Source: Aquibacillus koreensis
Lineage (GTDB): Bacteria > Bacillota > Bacilli > Bacillales > Amphibacillaceae
DNA: 64,000 bases
Reading direction: 5' to 3'
NCBI RefSeq assembly: GCF_025154055.1
Contig: NZ_JAOALK010000002.1
Span: 17,237 to 81,236, forward strand
The notes under the pieces were generated by a model, which was not told where the DNA came from, ran no database searches, and saw only the letters and a program-made list of their open reading frames with translations. Each line of letters starts with the position of its first letter. Position 1 is the stretch's first letter. Both the position numbers and the translations under genes were made by a program. Below are positions 9,012 through 17,893 of the stretch, piece by piece.

Positions 9012-9163
9012 AGCCCAGTAGGTTATTTGGAGCAGATTAATATAAGATCGTAGATCAATTAAATTGTCACTTAATGCAAGGTTTTATTTTAGAGAACCAA
9101 AATAAAACGATGACTTTACCTAAATATTGGATGAGGATCTGAAATTAAGATTAAGCGAAGTTG

Positions 9164-9194
9164 AATAACCTATCATCGGATAGGTTATTTTTTG
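9164..9194 (+). terminator. Intrinsic terminator
   Basis: AATAACCTATC pairs with GATAGGTTATT around ATCG, followed by six T. It should end topB transcription. A weaker hairpin (TTTTATTTT with AAAATAAAA) lies about 60 bases upstream. Confidence 0.85.
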
Positions 9195-9273
9195 TTTATT
9201 TCAACTGTTTATGGGGAGTTCCTTATCATGAAAAAAGCAAGTTTATCCATACTATGAAAAAAGGAGGTAGCTT

Positions 9274-10212
9274 ATGTATCCAGTACTTTTGGCTTTTATA
9301 TATATTTTAGCGTCACCACAATATGATCCAGTAGAGTCACTTACCATTTTTAATAAGGATGAGGTGATAGAAGAAATTAATCGCGAGCAATATACGATTC
9401 CTTACTTTGATGAGAATATGGTTGACAGTGCAAAATTAGAATTACTTGCAAGGCGTATTAATACACTAATTTTGACAAAACCGCAAGATGCATGGATTAA
9501 TGAACAAAATGAAATTGTCCCGGCCAAGACAGGGAAAATGCTGGATGAAAAGCAATTTTTAAAACAGTTGTATCAATTTTACTATGAGGGTACAGTGTCT
9601 GAAATACAAGTACCTCTCAAACATGTGTATCCGAAAGTAGATAGTGAATTATTAGAAAAGATTTATTCGAAAAGAATAGGTCAATACACTACTTACTTCA
9701 ACTCAAAAAATGAAGAAAGATCTAATAATATTTATATTTCTACGGAAGCAATCAATAATCAAGTTGTGTTTCCGAATGAAGTATTCTCATTCAATCACGT
9801 TGTAGGGAAGAGAACCAAAGAAAGAGGATACCTACCAGCACCAGTGATTGTGAAAGGTGAATTAGCAGAAGATGTAGGGGGAGGTATTTGCCAAGTATCA
9901 TCCACTCTGTATAATGCAATTGACAGGGCAGGAATAAAAGTAGTCGAACGTTACTCTCACAGTAGACGTGTGCCTTATGTACCGTCAGGTCGTGATGCAA
10001 CAGTAAGTTGGTATGGTCCAGATTTTACTTTTATGAATAATTACAATCAGCCAGTGTTCATTAAAGCATCCGCAAAACATGGGCAAGTAATGATCTCCAT
10101 CTATTCATCTGAAATAATCCGTACAAACAAAAATGACATCCCAAAAGCTACAGATCAGTTACCTAAAGAAATACATGTAAACGAGTATGGGGAATACAAG
10201 TTATCACATTAA
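9274..10212 (+). CDS. VanW-family protein
   Basis: This 312-residue protein has a hydrophobic N-terminus that could act as signal or anchor, placing the rest outside the cell. Residues about 150-275 form a VanW domain: 'VVFPNEVFSFNHVVGKRTKE', then 'GGGICQVSSTLYNA' and 'HSRRVPYVPSGRDATVSW'. VanW domains occur beside glycopeptide resistance genes and in sporulation or cell-wall proteins (for example YoaR), but their activity is unknown. The N-terminal half resembles the peptidoglycan-binding-like region often paired with VanW. AAAGGAGG precedes the ATG. It is followed by its own terminator. Confidence 0.8.
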   Translation: MYPVLLAFIYILASPQYDPVESLTIFNKDEVIEEINREQYTIPYFDENMVDSAKLELLARRINTLILTKPQDAWINEQNEIVPAKTGKMLDEKQFLKQLYQFYYEGTVSEIQVPLKHVYPKVDSELLEKIYSKRIGQYTTYFNSKNEERSNNIYISTEAINNQVVFPNEVFSFNHVVGKRTKERGYLPAPVIVKGELAEDVGGGICQVSSTLYNAIDRAGIKVVERYSHSRRVPYVPSGRDATVSWYGPDFTFMNNYNQPVFIKASAKHGQVMISIYSSEIIRTNKNDIPKATDQLPKEIHVNEYGEYKLSH

Positions 10213-10225
10213 ATCCTCATGCTCA

Positions 10226-10265
10226 GTAAATAAATCTTTTTGCAAAAAGGCGAAAGGATTTATTT
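10226..10265 (+). terminator. Intrinsic terminator
   Basis: AATAAATCTTTT and AAAGGATTTATT form a stem followed by a T-run, after the VanW-family gene. The following 210 bases should contain the nirB promoter; no clean operator was identified. Confidence 0.7.
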
Positions 10266-10476
10266 TTTTATTGAAATATGTAGAGAGCGTTTACGAGCTA
10301 GGTACGCAGGATTGTTTAGGTTATTAGACCTTTATTGTGAAAGGTTACACCAAGAGGTGGTATATTTATTCCTTGTCAGATAAATTAACAAGTAAATTGA
10401 ATACCCCTTTTATTTTTGATTACATAGAGATAGATAAAATATTCAGAAAATTTAAACGTATGGAGGGGTAACATAC

Positions 10477-12888
10477 ATGGTTAAGCAAAAACTAATTCTA
10501 ATTGGGAATGGGATGGCAGGGATTCGTGCAATAGAAGAAATACTTAAAAAGAAGCCAACTGTCTTTGATATTACAGTGTTTGGTAGTGAGCCTTATCCAA
10601 ACTATAATCGGATTCAACTTTCTAAAGTATTACAAGGTGATACGGAAGTTAGTGATATAACATTAAACGAATGGCAGTGGTATGAAGATAACGGGATCCG
10701 TCTTTATCCAGGTGAAACAGTAACAAAAATTGATAAAGAGAAGCAATTTGTATATACGGATAAAGGTCGCATCGAGGAATATGATCATTTAATTATTGCA
10801 ACTGGATCCAATCCTTTTATGTTACCTTTACCAGGCGTTGATAAGGAAGGCGTAACTGCTTTTCGTGACATTAAAGACTGTGAACAAATGATTGATTATT
10901 CCCAGAAATATAGCAGGGCTGCAGTAATAGGTGGTGGGTTACTAGGTCTTGAAGCAGCTCGTGGCTTGCTTAATTTAGGAATGAATGTAGATGTCATTCA
11001 TATTTCTGATTATCTCATGGAAAGGCAACTAGATCGTGATGCGGGACAATTACTTCAAAAAGAATTAGAAGCGCAAGGGATGAATTTCTTATTGGAGAAA
11101 CAAACAGTTGAGATTACTGGTAAGAAGAAAGTAACTGGACTTAAATTTAAAGATGGTGGCCAAATCAGTGCTGATTTAGTAGTCATGGCTGTCGGTATCA
11201 AACCTAATGTAGCGTTAGCTGAAGAAAGTGGGATAGGGGTAAATCGTGGGATTGTAGTTAATGATCACATGGAAACCAATGTGCCAAATATATACGCAGT
11301 GGGTGAATGTGCAGAGCACAGACAAATGGTTTACGGTCTGGTTGCTCCACTATACGAACAAGGGCAAGCATTAGCGAAACATATATGTGGTATCGAAGGT
11401 CAAGGATATCAGGGTTCTATCCTATCTACACAGTTAAAAGTGTCCGGTGTAGATGTATTCTCTACCGGAAAAATTAACGAGGATGCAGACACAAAAGCAA
11501 TCAAAATGTTTGATGATTGGAATGGAACGTACAAAAAGATCCTAGTAGACGAAGGCAAAATTACTGGAGCAGTATTATTTGGTGATACAAAGGACGGAAA
11601 TCGCCTACTTAGCTTAATTAAAAAAGGAACAGACGTTGAAGAATATTTAAATACTGATCGAAATGAGGAATCGGGAGTTAGCTTAGTAGCAGGTATGCCA
11701 GACGATGAGATTATTTGTGGATGTAATGGTGTTACAAAAGGAACAATTGTTGAAGCGATTCAAGCAGATGGATTAACAACCTTAGAACAGGTGAAGGGCT
11801 GCACGAATGCATCTCGTTCCTGTGGTACATGTAAATCACTAGTTTCAGATTTATTAGAGTGTACACTTGGTGACGACTATAACGAGAATCAGAAAGAAAC
11901 TATTTGTGCTTGTACAGACTTATCAAAGGATGAAGTTATTGCTGAAATTAAAGAGAAAAAACTTACCCATACAAGAGAAGTCATGCATGTACTAGGGTGG
12001 AGAAATGAAGAAGGTTGCTCAAAGTGTAAACCAGCCCTAAACTATTATCTCGGTATGGTCAATCCTACGGAATATGAAGACGAACGTGAATCACGATTTG
12101 TTAATGAACGCTTGCACGCTAATATTCAAAATGATGGTACGTATTCTGTTGTACCAAGAATGTATGGTGGGGTAACAAATGCAGATGATCTTCGCAAAAT
12201 TGCGGATGTAGCAGATAAATACGAAGTTGGAATGATCAAGTTAACTGGCGGACAACGCATTGATTTACTCGGCATAAAGAAGGATGATTTACCTAGTATT
12301 TGGGCTGATCTTGGAATGCCTTCCGGTTACGCTTATGGTAAATCAGTTCGAACGGTGAAGACGTGTGTAGGTGCTAACTTCTGTCGCTTCGGTACGCAGG
12401 ACTCGGTTGGAATGGGCATTGACATCGAGAAAAAGTTTGAGGGATTAAATACGCCACATAAGGTGAAAATGGGCGTTTCTGCTTGTCCACGAAACTGTGC
12501 AGAAGGTGGCGTCAAAGATGTTGGTGTAATTGGACTTGATGGGATATGGGAAGTGTATGTTGGTGGTAATGGTGGCACAGAGCTTCGTCAGGCTGAAATT
12601 TTATCAAAGGTGAAAACACAAGAAGAAGTACTAGAAGTCATCGGTGCATTCTTACAATACTACAGAGAAAATGCAAATTATCTAGAAAGAACGTCTCACT
12701 GGGTTGCTCGTGTTGGTATTGAGCATGTAAAAGAAGTGATTGGAAACAAAGAAATGCGAGATGCGCTAAATGAACGAATGGATCTTACCTTATCTACGAT
12801 TAAAGAGCCTTGGAGTGAAGCGGTTCAGAATCAAACGTTACTGAAAGAGCTTTATGAAAAAGTCAATGTGCCAACAGCTTCGAAATAG
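10477..12888 (+). CDS. nirB: Nitrite reductase [NAD(P)H] large subunit
   Basis: The 803-residue cytoplasmic flavo-hemoprotein reduces nitrite to ammonium with six electrons from NAD(P)H. Domains in order: FAD/NAD-binding domain (about 1-310, starting 'LILIGNGMAGIRAIEEI'), two BFD-like [2Fe-2S] domains (near residue 413 'CGCNGVTKGT...CGTCKSLV' and near 475 'CACTDLSKDE...CSKCKP'), then the sulfite/nitrite reductase module with the siroheme-[4Fe-4S] cysteines in 'TCVGANFCRFG' (about 628) and 'SACPRNCAEG' (about 667). A GGAGGGG site precedes the ATG. It heads a cluster with the small subunit and siroheme genes, which indicates an assimilatory role equivalent to NasD. Confidence 0.95.
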   Translation: MVKQKLILIGNGMAGIRAIEEILKKKPTVFDITVFGSEPYPNYNRIQLSKVLQGDTEVSDITLNEWQWYEDNGIRLYPGETVTKIDKEKQFVYTDKGRIEEYDHLIIATGSNPFMLPLPGVDKEGVTAFRDIKDCEQMIDYSQKYSRAAVIGGGLLGLEAARGLLNLGMNVDVIHISDYLMERQLDRDAGQLLQKELEAQGMNFLLEKQTVEITGKKKVTGLKFKDGGQISADLVVMAVGIKPNVALAEESGIGVNRGIVVNDHMETNVPNIYAVGECAEHRQMVYGLVAPLYEQGQALAKHICGIEGQGYQGSILSTQLKVSGVDVFSTGKINEDADTKAIKMFDDWNGTYKKILVDEGKITGAVLFGDTKDGNRLLSLIKKGTDVEEYLNTDRNEESGVSLVAGMPDDEIICGCNGVTKGTIVEAIQADGLTTLEQVKGCTNASRSCGTCKSLVSDLLECTLGDDYNENQKETICACTDLSKDEVIAEIKEKKLTHTREVMHVLGWRNEEGCSKCKPALNYYLGMVNPTEYEDERESRFVNERLHANIQNDGTYSVVPRMYGGVTNADDLRKIADVADKYEVGMIKLTGGQRIDLLGIKKDDLPSIWADLGMPSGYAYGKSVRTVKTCVGANFCRFGTQDSVGMGIDIEKKFEGLNTPHKVKMGVSACPRNCAEGGVKDVGVIGLDGIWEVYVGGNGGTELRQAEILSKVKTQEEVLEVIGAFLQYYRENANYLERTSHWVARVGIEHVKEVIGNKEMRDALNERMDLTLSTIKEPWSEAVQNQTLLKELYEKVNVPTASK

Positions 12889-12912
12889 ATTTTCTTTAGG
12901 GGGAATTTCAAT

Positions 12913-13236
12913 ATGGAAAAGACAATGCGTAAGGTTTTTATAGGAAAGTATAGCGAACTTCCAGAAAGGTTAGGGAAAACAGTCATTTTCGGTGATCAGG
13001 AAATAGCAGTCTTTAAATTAACAAGTGGAAAAATAAAGGCAATTGAAAATCGTTGCCCTCATAGAGGCGGTTCTTTAGCGGAAGGAATGGTAAGTGGTGA
13101 CCATGTCTTTTGTCCACTTCATGATTGGAAAGTAAGTGTGATTGACGGGCTTGTGCAAGCGCCGGATGAAGGCTGTGTGCAAACATTTGATGTAGAAGTG
13201 ACGGACGACCAAGTATATGTGTTCATAAACGATTAA
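12913..13236 (+). CDS. nirD: Nitrite reductase small subunit, Rieske type
   Basis: This 107-residue Rieske-fold protein is the partner of NirB. The [2Fe-2S] ligands are visible as '[11 protein letters not shown]' and 'CPLHDWKV', the canonical CxH...CxxH pair. It lies 24 bases after nirB with an AGGGGGAA site, so the two are cotranscribed, equivalent to nasD-nasE. Length agrees with the family. Confidence 0.93.
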   Translation: MEKTMRKVFIGKYSELPERLGKTVIFGDQEIAVFKLTSGKIKAIENRCPHRGGSLAEGMVSGDHVFCPLHDWKVSVIDGLVQAPDEGCVQTFDVEVTDDQVYVFIND

Positions 13237-13329
13237 TAATCACCTGATTTTAAGTAGGAATATAGATATCTAGTTTAAAAATGCCCGAAGAAAAGTGCGA
13301 AAGACTGGCAGAGGCGTAGGAGGAGACGA

Positions 13330-14115
13330 ATGATGGGGATGGTGTATATCGTTGGAGCGGGTCCTGGTGATCCTGATTTAATCACTGTAAAGGCGCTTAA
13401 GTGTATCCAAAAGGCAGATGTAATTTTTTATGATCGATTGATTAATCGAGACTTACTGAAAGAAGCTAAGGCTGATGCAGATCTGATTTATTGTGGTAAA
13501 TTACCTAAATTTCATACGATGAAACAAGAAACGATTAATCATCTATTAGTCAAGTATGCAATGCAAGGAAAAACGGTTACTAGATTAAAAGGTGGAGATC
13601 CATTTGTGTATGGTCGTGGTGCAGAGGAGATTGAAGCTTTAGCAAAGAAGGGGATTGAATATGAAGTAATTCCAGGTATCACATCTGGCATCGCTGCTCC
13701 AGCCTATGCAGATATACCCATCACGCATCGAGAGCTTGGCAATTCATTTGCTGTCGTTACAGGGCATTGCAAAAAAGGTAAACCAACAGATATTAAATGG
13801 GAAAACCTTTCTAAAGGTGTTGATACATTGGCCATCTATATGGGAATTAGCAACCTGCCATATATATGTGCACAATTAACAACACATGGAAAGGAAAAGA
13901 ATACTCCGGTAGCAATTATTCAACAGGGAACAACGAAACAACAACGGGTTGTTACAGGTACACTGGAGTCTATTGTAGGTGTCGTAGAAAAGGCATCTAT
14001 TCAAAATCCTGCAATGATTGTTGTTGGAGAGGTTGTCCGTTTCCGTCATAAAATTAATCAATTAAAGATCATGAACCAGCGTACACCTGAAAGCGGATTG
14101 CTAGAGGCTTACTAA
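13330..14115 (+). CDS. Uroporphyrinogen-III C-methyltransferase (SUMT)
   Basis: SUMT methylates uroporphyrinogen III twice with S-adenosylmethionine to precorrin-2, the first step toward siroheme. The 261-residue protein has the tetrapyrrole methylase fold: 'VYIVGAGPGDPDLITVKALK', 'VTRLKGGDPFVYGRGAEE', 'GITSGIAAPAYADIPITHR' and the C-terminal 'ALVVGEVV'-type strand ('MIVVGEVV'). The gene follows nirD by 93 bases and uses an AGGAGGAG site; ATG 13330 and 13333 are both possible. It is a single-domain enzyme without the dehydrogenase/chelatase half found in CysG. Equivalent names in relatives are nasF, sumT and cobA. Confidence 0.92.
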   Translation: MMGMVYIVGAGPGDPDLITVKALKCIQKADVIFYDRLINRDLLKEAKADADLIYCGKLPKFHTMKQETINHLLVKYAMQGKTVTRLKGGDPFVYGRGAEEIEALAKKGIEYEVIPGITSGIAAPAYADIPITHRELGNSFAVVTGHCKKGKPTDIKWENLSKGVDTLAIYMGISNLPYICAQLTTHGKEKNTPVAIIQQGTTKQQRVVTGTLESIVGVVEKASIQNPAMIVVGEVVRFRHKINQLKIMNQRTPESGLLEAY

Positions 14116-14121
14116 ATAAAG

Positions 14122-14928
14122 ATGTTTGTAAACAGAGAACTATACAAAAATAGAATGGAGTTGGTGATTATTCAAGCGATATTATATATATGCCATGGTA
14201 GTAGAGTTGGAAAAGCTAGCCAGGAAGCCATTGATTTTGTAAGGAAAACGATGTCTCTTGTGGATGCACCGGTCCAAGAATATTGTTTCTTAGAGCTAGC
14301 AAGTCCAACTATACTCGAAGGGGTAGATCAATGTGTGAAAAGAGGGGCTACTAATATTGCAGTAGTGCCAGTATTATTACTAACAGCAACACATGCTAAA
14401 AAAGATATTCCTGACGTTTTAGACCATGCAAAAAAGGAATATCCAAATGTAAACTTTAGTTATGGAAGTCCTTTAGGTGTGCAGGAGCAAATGATTGATG
14501 TACTGGTTGAAAGGTTAACTGAAAAGTGCAAGGTTACCCCAGATATGCAGGTATTATTAGTAGGAAGAGGAAGTAGTGATCCTGATGCTATAAAAGACAT
14601 AAACAAGATTGCAAGTCTTTTGCAAGAAAGAATTGATGTGTCTTCTGTAAATACTTGCTTCTTGGCGGCTGCTCGTCCTAAATTTGAAGAAATGTTACGT
14701 TCCACTGCTGCATTTGGTGCCGAGCGGATCGTCATTTTACCTTATCTCTTATTCACCGGAGTACTGATGACAGATATTGAACGATTTGTAGACCAACTAT
14801 ATATAAATCCAGAACAAGAAATAATGATATGTGATTACTTAGGAGATCACACCAATGTAACCCAATTACTAAGGAATAGGGTAGAAGAAGCAATAGAAGA
14901 AGGTGAGAAAATTGCAACAATGGCTTAA
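14122..14928 (+). CDS. sirB: Sirohydrochlorin chelatase (CbiX/SirB type)
   Basis: The enzyme inserts Fe(II) (or Co(II)) into sirohydrochlorin. The protein has two CbiX-like halves. The first has the catalytic 'ILYICHGSR' and a later 'THAKKDIP' histidine; the second has 'LLVGRGSSDPDA', where the histidine is replaced, as is usual in SirB-type tandem proteins. The start is uncertain: ATG 14122, ATG 14155 and GTG 14164 are in frame. Homologues begin a few residues before 'QAILY', which favours 14155 or 14164, but none has a well-placed Shine-Dalgarno. It is 6 bases from the methyltransferase gene and overlaps the next gene, which implies one operon. Confidence 0.85.
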   Translation: MFVNRELYKNRMELVIIQAILYICHGSRVGKASQEAIDFVRKTMSLVDAPVQEYCFLELASPTILEGVDQCVKRGATNIAVVPVLLLTATHAKKDIPDVLDHAKKEYPNVNFSYGSPLGVQEQMIDVLVERLTEKCKVTPDMQVLLVGRGSSDPDAIKDINKIASLLQERIDVSSVNTCFLAAARPKFEEMLRSTAAFGAERIVILPYLLFTGVLMTDIERFVDQLYINPEQEIMICDYLGDHTNVTQLLRNRVEEAIEEGEKIATMA

Positions 14929-15970
14929 AGAAGTAGCTAGGGGGAAACGAGGTTCGAAGGATTTAAGCTATAATGAAACCTTGGAAGTTGCTAGATCTAT
15001 TATTCATGGGCATGCAACTGATGCACAAATTGCAGCTTATTTTATAGCGGAGCGTCTAAAAACCGAATCACCGGATGAACTGTTGGCTTTTGTTCACGCA
15101 TATCAAGCGCATAGTGAAAAACTGTTGCTTTCGCCAACTATTACTGATCATATCATTGATTTTGCTGGTCCTTACAATGGTAGAAATACGTTTGCTGCAA
15201 CGATCCCAGCCTCGATCTTAATGGCAGATCATGGCATACCTGCATTTTTACATGGTAGTGATTCATTACCTCCAAAGTATGGTTTGCCAATCATGGATAT
15301 TCTACTCGAATTAGGAGTTGATATTGATTCATCCAAAGCGAACCTCTCACAATCTATAGAAGATTGTCTTATCGGCTTTGCTTGGACAGAGAGATATAAT
15401 CATAGCCTAGGAGAATTAAGATCAATCCGCGAACAAATAGGTGTACGAACATTAATGAATACGGTTGAAAAATTATTAAATCTATCGCAGGCTAAATCAT
15501 TAATGATGGGGGCCTTTCATCGGACAGCAATCAATAAGATTTACCCTATTTTCCAACAACTTTCTTATCAAAATGTTTTTATCGTTCAAGGGTTGGAAGG
15601 GTCAGAAGATGTACCTGTTCACCGAAACAGTTTTGTGTTCCAATTAACAGAAGATTCTTTGGACTCCTTTATTGTAAAACCAGAGGAATATGGATTGTTA
15701 AATAAAGACTTTGACAAGAATGAAAAGTTAACAGCGGAAGAACAACGAGATATTACACTTGCTGTGCTTAGTGGAGACAAGTCACCAACGTACCGGTATT
15801 ACTATAACCAAGTCGTATTTAATACAGGAATTCGCTATTACTTATTTGGTGCCACGAAAACAATTGAAGAGGGTATAGATGTAGCGAAAGAACAAATACA
15901 AAAGCAAAGTGGTTTGAGAATGCTTGAAAAATGGAAACAAAGACAACTACTTATAAAAGATGCAAATTAG
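14903..15970 (+). CDS. TrpD2-like protein (glycosyltransferase family 3 fold)
   Basis: The 355-residue protein has the anthranilate phosphoribosyltransferase fold: an N-terminal helical domain with 'HATDAQIAAYFIAERLKTES' and an alpha/beta domain. The key motifs are altered. The PRPP-binding GTGGD loop reads 'FAGPYNGRNTF', and the KHGNR segment reads 'FLHGSDSLPPKYG'. It is thus of the TrpD2/YbiB type and unlikely to make phosphoribosyl anthranilate; no other trp gene is near. It overlaps the chelatase gene. The true start may be TTG 14912, which has AAGGTGAG 4 bases before it, rather than GTG 14903. Its link with siroheme and nitrite genes is positional only. Confidence 0.75.
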   Translation: MRKLQQWLKEVARGKRGSKDLSYNETLEVARSIIHGHATDAQIAAYFIAERLKTESPDELLAFVHAYQAHSEKLLLSPTITDHIIDFAGPYNGRNTFAATIPASILMADHGIPAFLHGSDSLPPKYGLPIMDILLELGVDIDSSKANLSQSIEDCLIGFAWTERYNHSLGELRSIREQIGVRTLMNTVEKLLNLSQAKSLMMGAFHRTAINKIYPIFQQLSYQNVFIVQGLEGSEDVPVHRNSFVFQLTEDSLDSFIVKPEEYGLLNKDFDKNEKLTAEEQRDITLAVLSGDKSPTYRYYYNQVVFNTGIRYYLFGATKTIEEGIDVAKEQIQKQSGLRMLEKWKQRQLLIKDAN

Positions 15971-15983
15971 AGAAGCTCATAGG

Positions 15984-16610
15984 CTACCTACGAGTTTCTT
16001 TCATTTGTTCGTTAATCCATTGTAATGTTTCAAATTGTCTTTCTCGGTCTAATAACTCATTTGTCACAAGTAGTTCTAATAGACGTTTTTTCTCTTCATT
16101 TGTGAAAGTAGATTCCTTAATAAGGGTACGAGCTTCAAATAAAAAATCAAGATATGCTTCATAACGCTCATCATATGTTTGCTCTATTTCTCGCTTTAAA
16201 TTTTTAGCAAGTATTGGACTCGCCCCATCTGTAGAAATAGCAATGGAAAGTTTGCCGCGTTTTACTTGAATTGGAAACTGAATATTACCTTGTGTAGCAT
16301 CTTCAGCATGATTAATTAATAAGTAATCAGGTGCAGATAAAACTGCTTGCTTATTTACTTCTTTACTATTTGTTGCAATCACACATAAAAATACGTCGTG
16401 AACGTCCTCAGGAGAAAAACTCTTTTTCTTCCACAGTATTTTATTTTGAAGGGATAATTGTTCGATGGTTGGTGTGACAGATGGGCTTATAACTGTAATG
16501 CTACCTTCTGTTGGTAATAGATTTGTAATCTTTCTTTCGGCAATTTTTCCTCCGCCAATGACAAGAATTTTCTTCCCTTTTAAATCAAGCATAATTGGAA
16601 TGGAAGACAT
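15984..16610 (-). CDS. sirC: Precorrin-2 dehydrogenase
   Basis: The enzyme oxidises precorrin-2 to sirohydrochlorin with NAD+, the step between the methyltransferase and the chelatase of this cluster. The 208-residue protein has an N-terminal Rossmann motif 'KKILVIGGGKIAERKITNL' and the family segments 'FLCVIATNSKEVNKQ' and 'NIQFPIQVKRGKLSIAISTDG'. It matches the SirC/YlnF/Met8 type without a methyltransferase domain. It is encoded convergently to the nir-siroheme operon, 13 bases from its end, and so has its own promoter. GGAAG lies 8 bases before the ATG. Confidence 0.9.
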   Translation of the reverse strand: MSSIPIMLDLKGKKILVIGGGKIAERKITNLLPTEGSITVISPSVTPTIEQLSLQNKILWKKKSFSPEDVHDVFLCVIATNSKEVNKQAVLSAPDYLLINHAEDATQGNIQFPIQVKRGKLSIAISTDGASPILAKNLKREIEQTYDERYEAYLDFLFEARTLIKESTFTNEEKKRLLELLVTNELLDRERQFETLQWINEQMKETRR

Positions 16611-16730
16611 GCATACACTTCCTTTTTGTATAGATTTGTCGGATGTTTAGAAGTTTTGGTAAATAGATAGATTATCATTATATTTCTTGTATAATGACCA
16701 ATTGTATCATAAAAATTTAACAGGAGAATA

Positions 16731-17336
16731 ATGATGGATCATTATATTACTAAACTGAATAATCGAGAGGTTATTAACTCGTTGAAAGAAAATATTGCAG
16801 TCTTAGATCTTGATGGTACAATCATTTCGGTTAATGAAGCTTGGGTTCATTATGGGTTTCAAAATGGTGTACCGAAAGATTACAATTGGATTGGTGTAAA
16901 TTACTTAGCAATTTCAAAACATGCAGTGGCTACAGGAGATGATTATGCTAGAAAAAGTGTAGAAGGTATGAAAGCAATACAAAATGGTGAATCGAATGCA
17001 TTTTCGTATGAATATCCTTGCCACACGGATGATGAAGCTAGGTGGTTTTTGTTTATGGCTACTCCTCTTCAAGATGATTTAACAAAAGAGACGAAGGGGA
17101 TCGTTGTATCCCATATTGATATAACTGCACGTAAATTAACGGAGATTAAGCTAGAAGAGGCTTTGGAAAAAATAAACACATTAAAAGGCTTAATTCCTAT
17201 TTGTGCAAGTTGTAAGAGCATAAGGGACGACCAGGATTATTGGACTAAATTAGAGACATTTATAGAGGCACATACAGATACTTCGTTCACACATGATATC
17301 TGTCCAAGCTGTTTAAACGACATACTTGAACAATAA
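16731..17336 (+). CDS. PAS-domain protein with C-terminal Cys4 motif
   Basis: This 201-residue cytoplasmic protein has one PAS domain with PAC (about residues 15-135, starting 'LKENIAVLDLDGTIISVNEA' and ending 'GIVVSHIDITARKL'). A short helix follows, then a tail 'LKGLIPICASCKSIRDDQDY' ending in 'CPSC'. The pairs Cys-158/161 and Cys-191/194 could bind a metal. The same tail is found at the end of many bacterial PAS and response-regulator proteins; its role is not known. There is no kinase, cyclase or DNA-binding domain, so an output partner must be elsewhere. AGGAG precedes the tandem ATGs at 16731 and 16734. Confidence 0.75.
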   Translation: MMDHYITKLNNREVINSLKENIAVLDLDGTIISVNEAWVHYGFQNGVPKDYNWIGVNYLAISKHAVATGDDYARKSVEGMKAIQNGESNAFSYEYPCHTDDEARWFLFMATPLQDDLTKETKGIVVSHIDITARKLTEIKLEEALEKINTLKGLIPICASCKSIRDDQDYWTKLETFIEAHTDTSFTHDICPSCLNDILEQ

Positions 17337-17342
17337 ATAATA

Positions 17343-17375
17343 GGGGGAATCACACACTGTGATCCCCATTTTTTG
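17343..17375. terminator. Bidirectional intrinsic terminator
   Basis: GGGGAATCACA pairs with TGTGATCCCC around a short loop and is followed by a T-run. It lies between the PAS gene and the convergent 106-residue gene. Confidence 0.8.
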
Positions 17376-17379
17376 TTGA

Positions 17380-17700
17380 TCAATCAGGAGCTTGCACACC
17401 TAAGTCATCTAGTAACATTTTTAATTCTTCCGTTGCTTTTTCCATCGTTTTAAAATATGTTTCTAAATCACAATCCTGTAAAAGTTTGTACCGATCAATC
17501 ATTTCATCTAGCGTTTTTCTTTGTTTATCACTGGCATTTAAGTAATAAGGGGCCAGAGCAGTGCAAAGAACGGTGAAGGCCCCCTTCTCTTTCACGATAT
17601 AATCAGCAGATATGATGCCAGCGAACCCATCATTTTTCTTAATGAATAAAGCTCTTTTTGCTACAACTTCTAATTTTAACCCAATTTGGTCACTAAACAT
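17380..17700 (-). CDS. Conserved-looking cytoplasmic protein, unknown function
   Basis: A 106-residue soluble protein without signal peptide or membrane segment. The N-terminal half ('LEVVAKRALFIKKNDGFAGI') looks like alpha/beta and the C-terminal half is helical and charged. GTGAGGAG lies just upstream of the start. I do not recognise the family. It is monocistronic, divergent from the MoxR operon, and shares with it an intergenic region that holds an 18-bp perfect palindrome. Confidence 0.6.
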   Translation of the reverse strand: MFSDQIGLKLEVVAKRALFIKKNDGFAGIISADYIVKEKGAFTVLCTALAPYYLNASDKQRKTLDEMIDRYKLLQDCDLETYFKTMEKATEELKMLLDDLGVQAPD

Positions 17701-17779
17701 TTAAAAACTCCTCACGCTTTTTAAAGTCTATGTATTTGTTTTAATAGTAGCATATGATGATTCCTTTGTTGATAGAAAG

Positions 17780-17797
17780 TATTTTATCGATAAAATA
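17780..17797. promoter_or_regulatory. 18-bp perfect palindrome, possible operator
   Basis: TATTTTATCGATAAAATA is perfectly self-complementary and lies between the divergent 106-residue gene (80 bases away) and the MoxR operon (97 bases away). It has no T-run and is too compact for a terminator, so an operator is more likely. The binding protein is unknown. Confidence 0.35.
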
Positions 17798-17893
17798 AAG
17801 GATTATTTAAATTTTTGTCAAAATTAGTATAGTAGATGAAAAAGAATGTTTTGTTTCATTTTTAAGGAAGCGCATACATAAGGGGGAATCTTT

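Noticed and set aside
10340..10354. TGTGAAAGGTTACA as a possible FNR/CRP-type site before nirB
   Set aside because: The half-sites are separated by four bases instead of six and the second half is imperfect, so it does not fit the known binding site.
10477..16610. Nitrate assimilation locus including nitrate reductase
   Set aside because: Only nitrite reductase and siroheme genes are present; no molybdopterin nitrate reductase or nitrate transporter is in the window.
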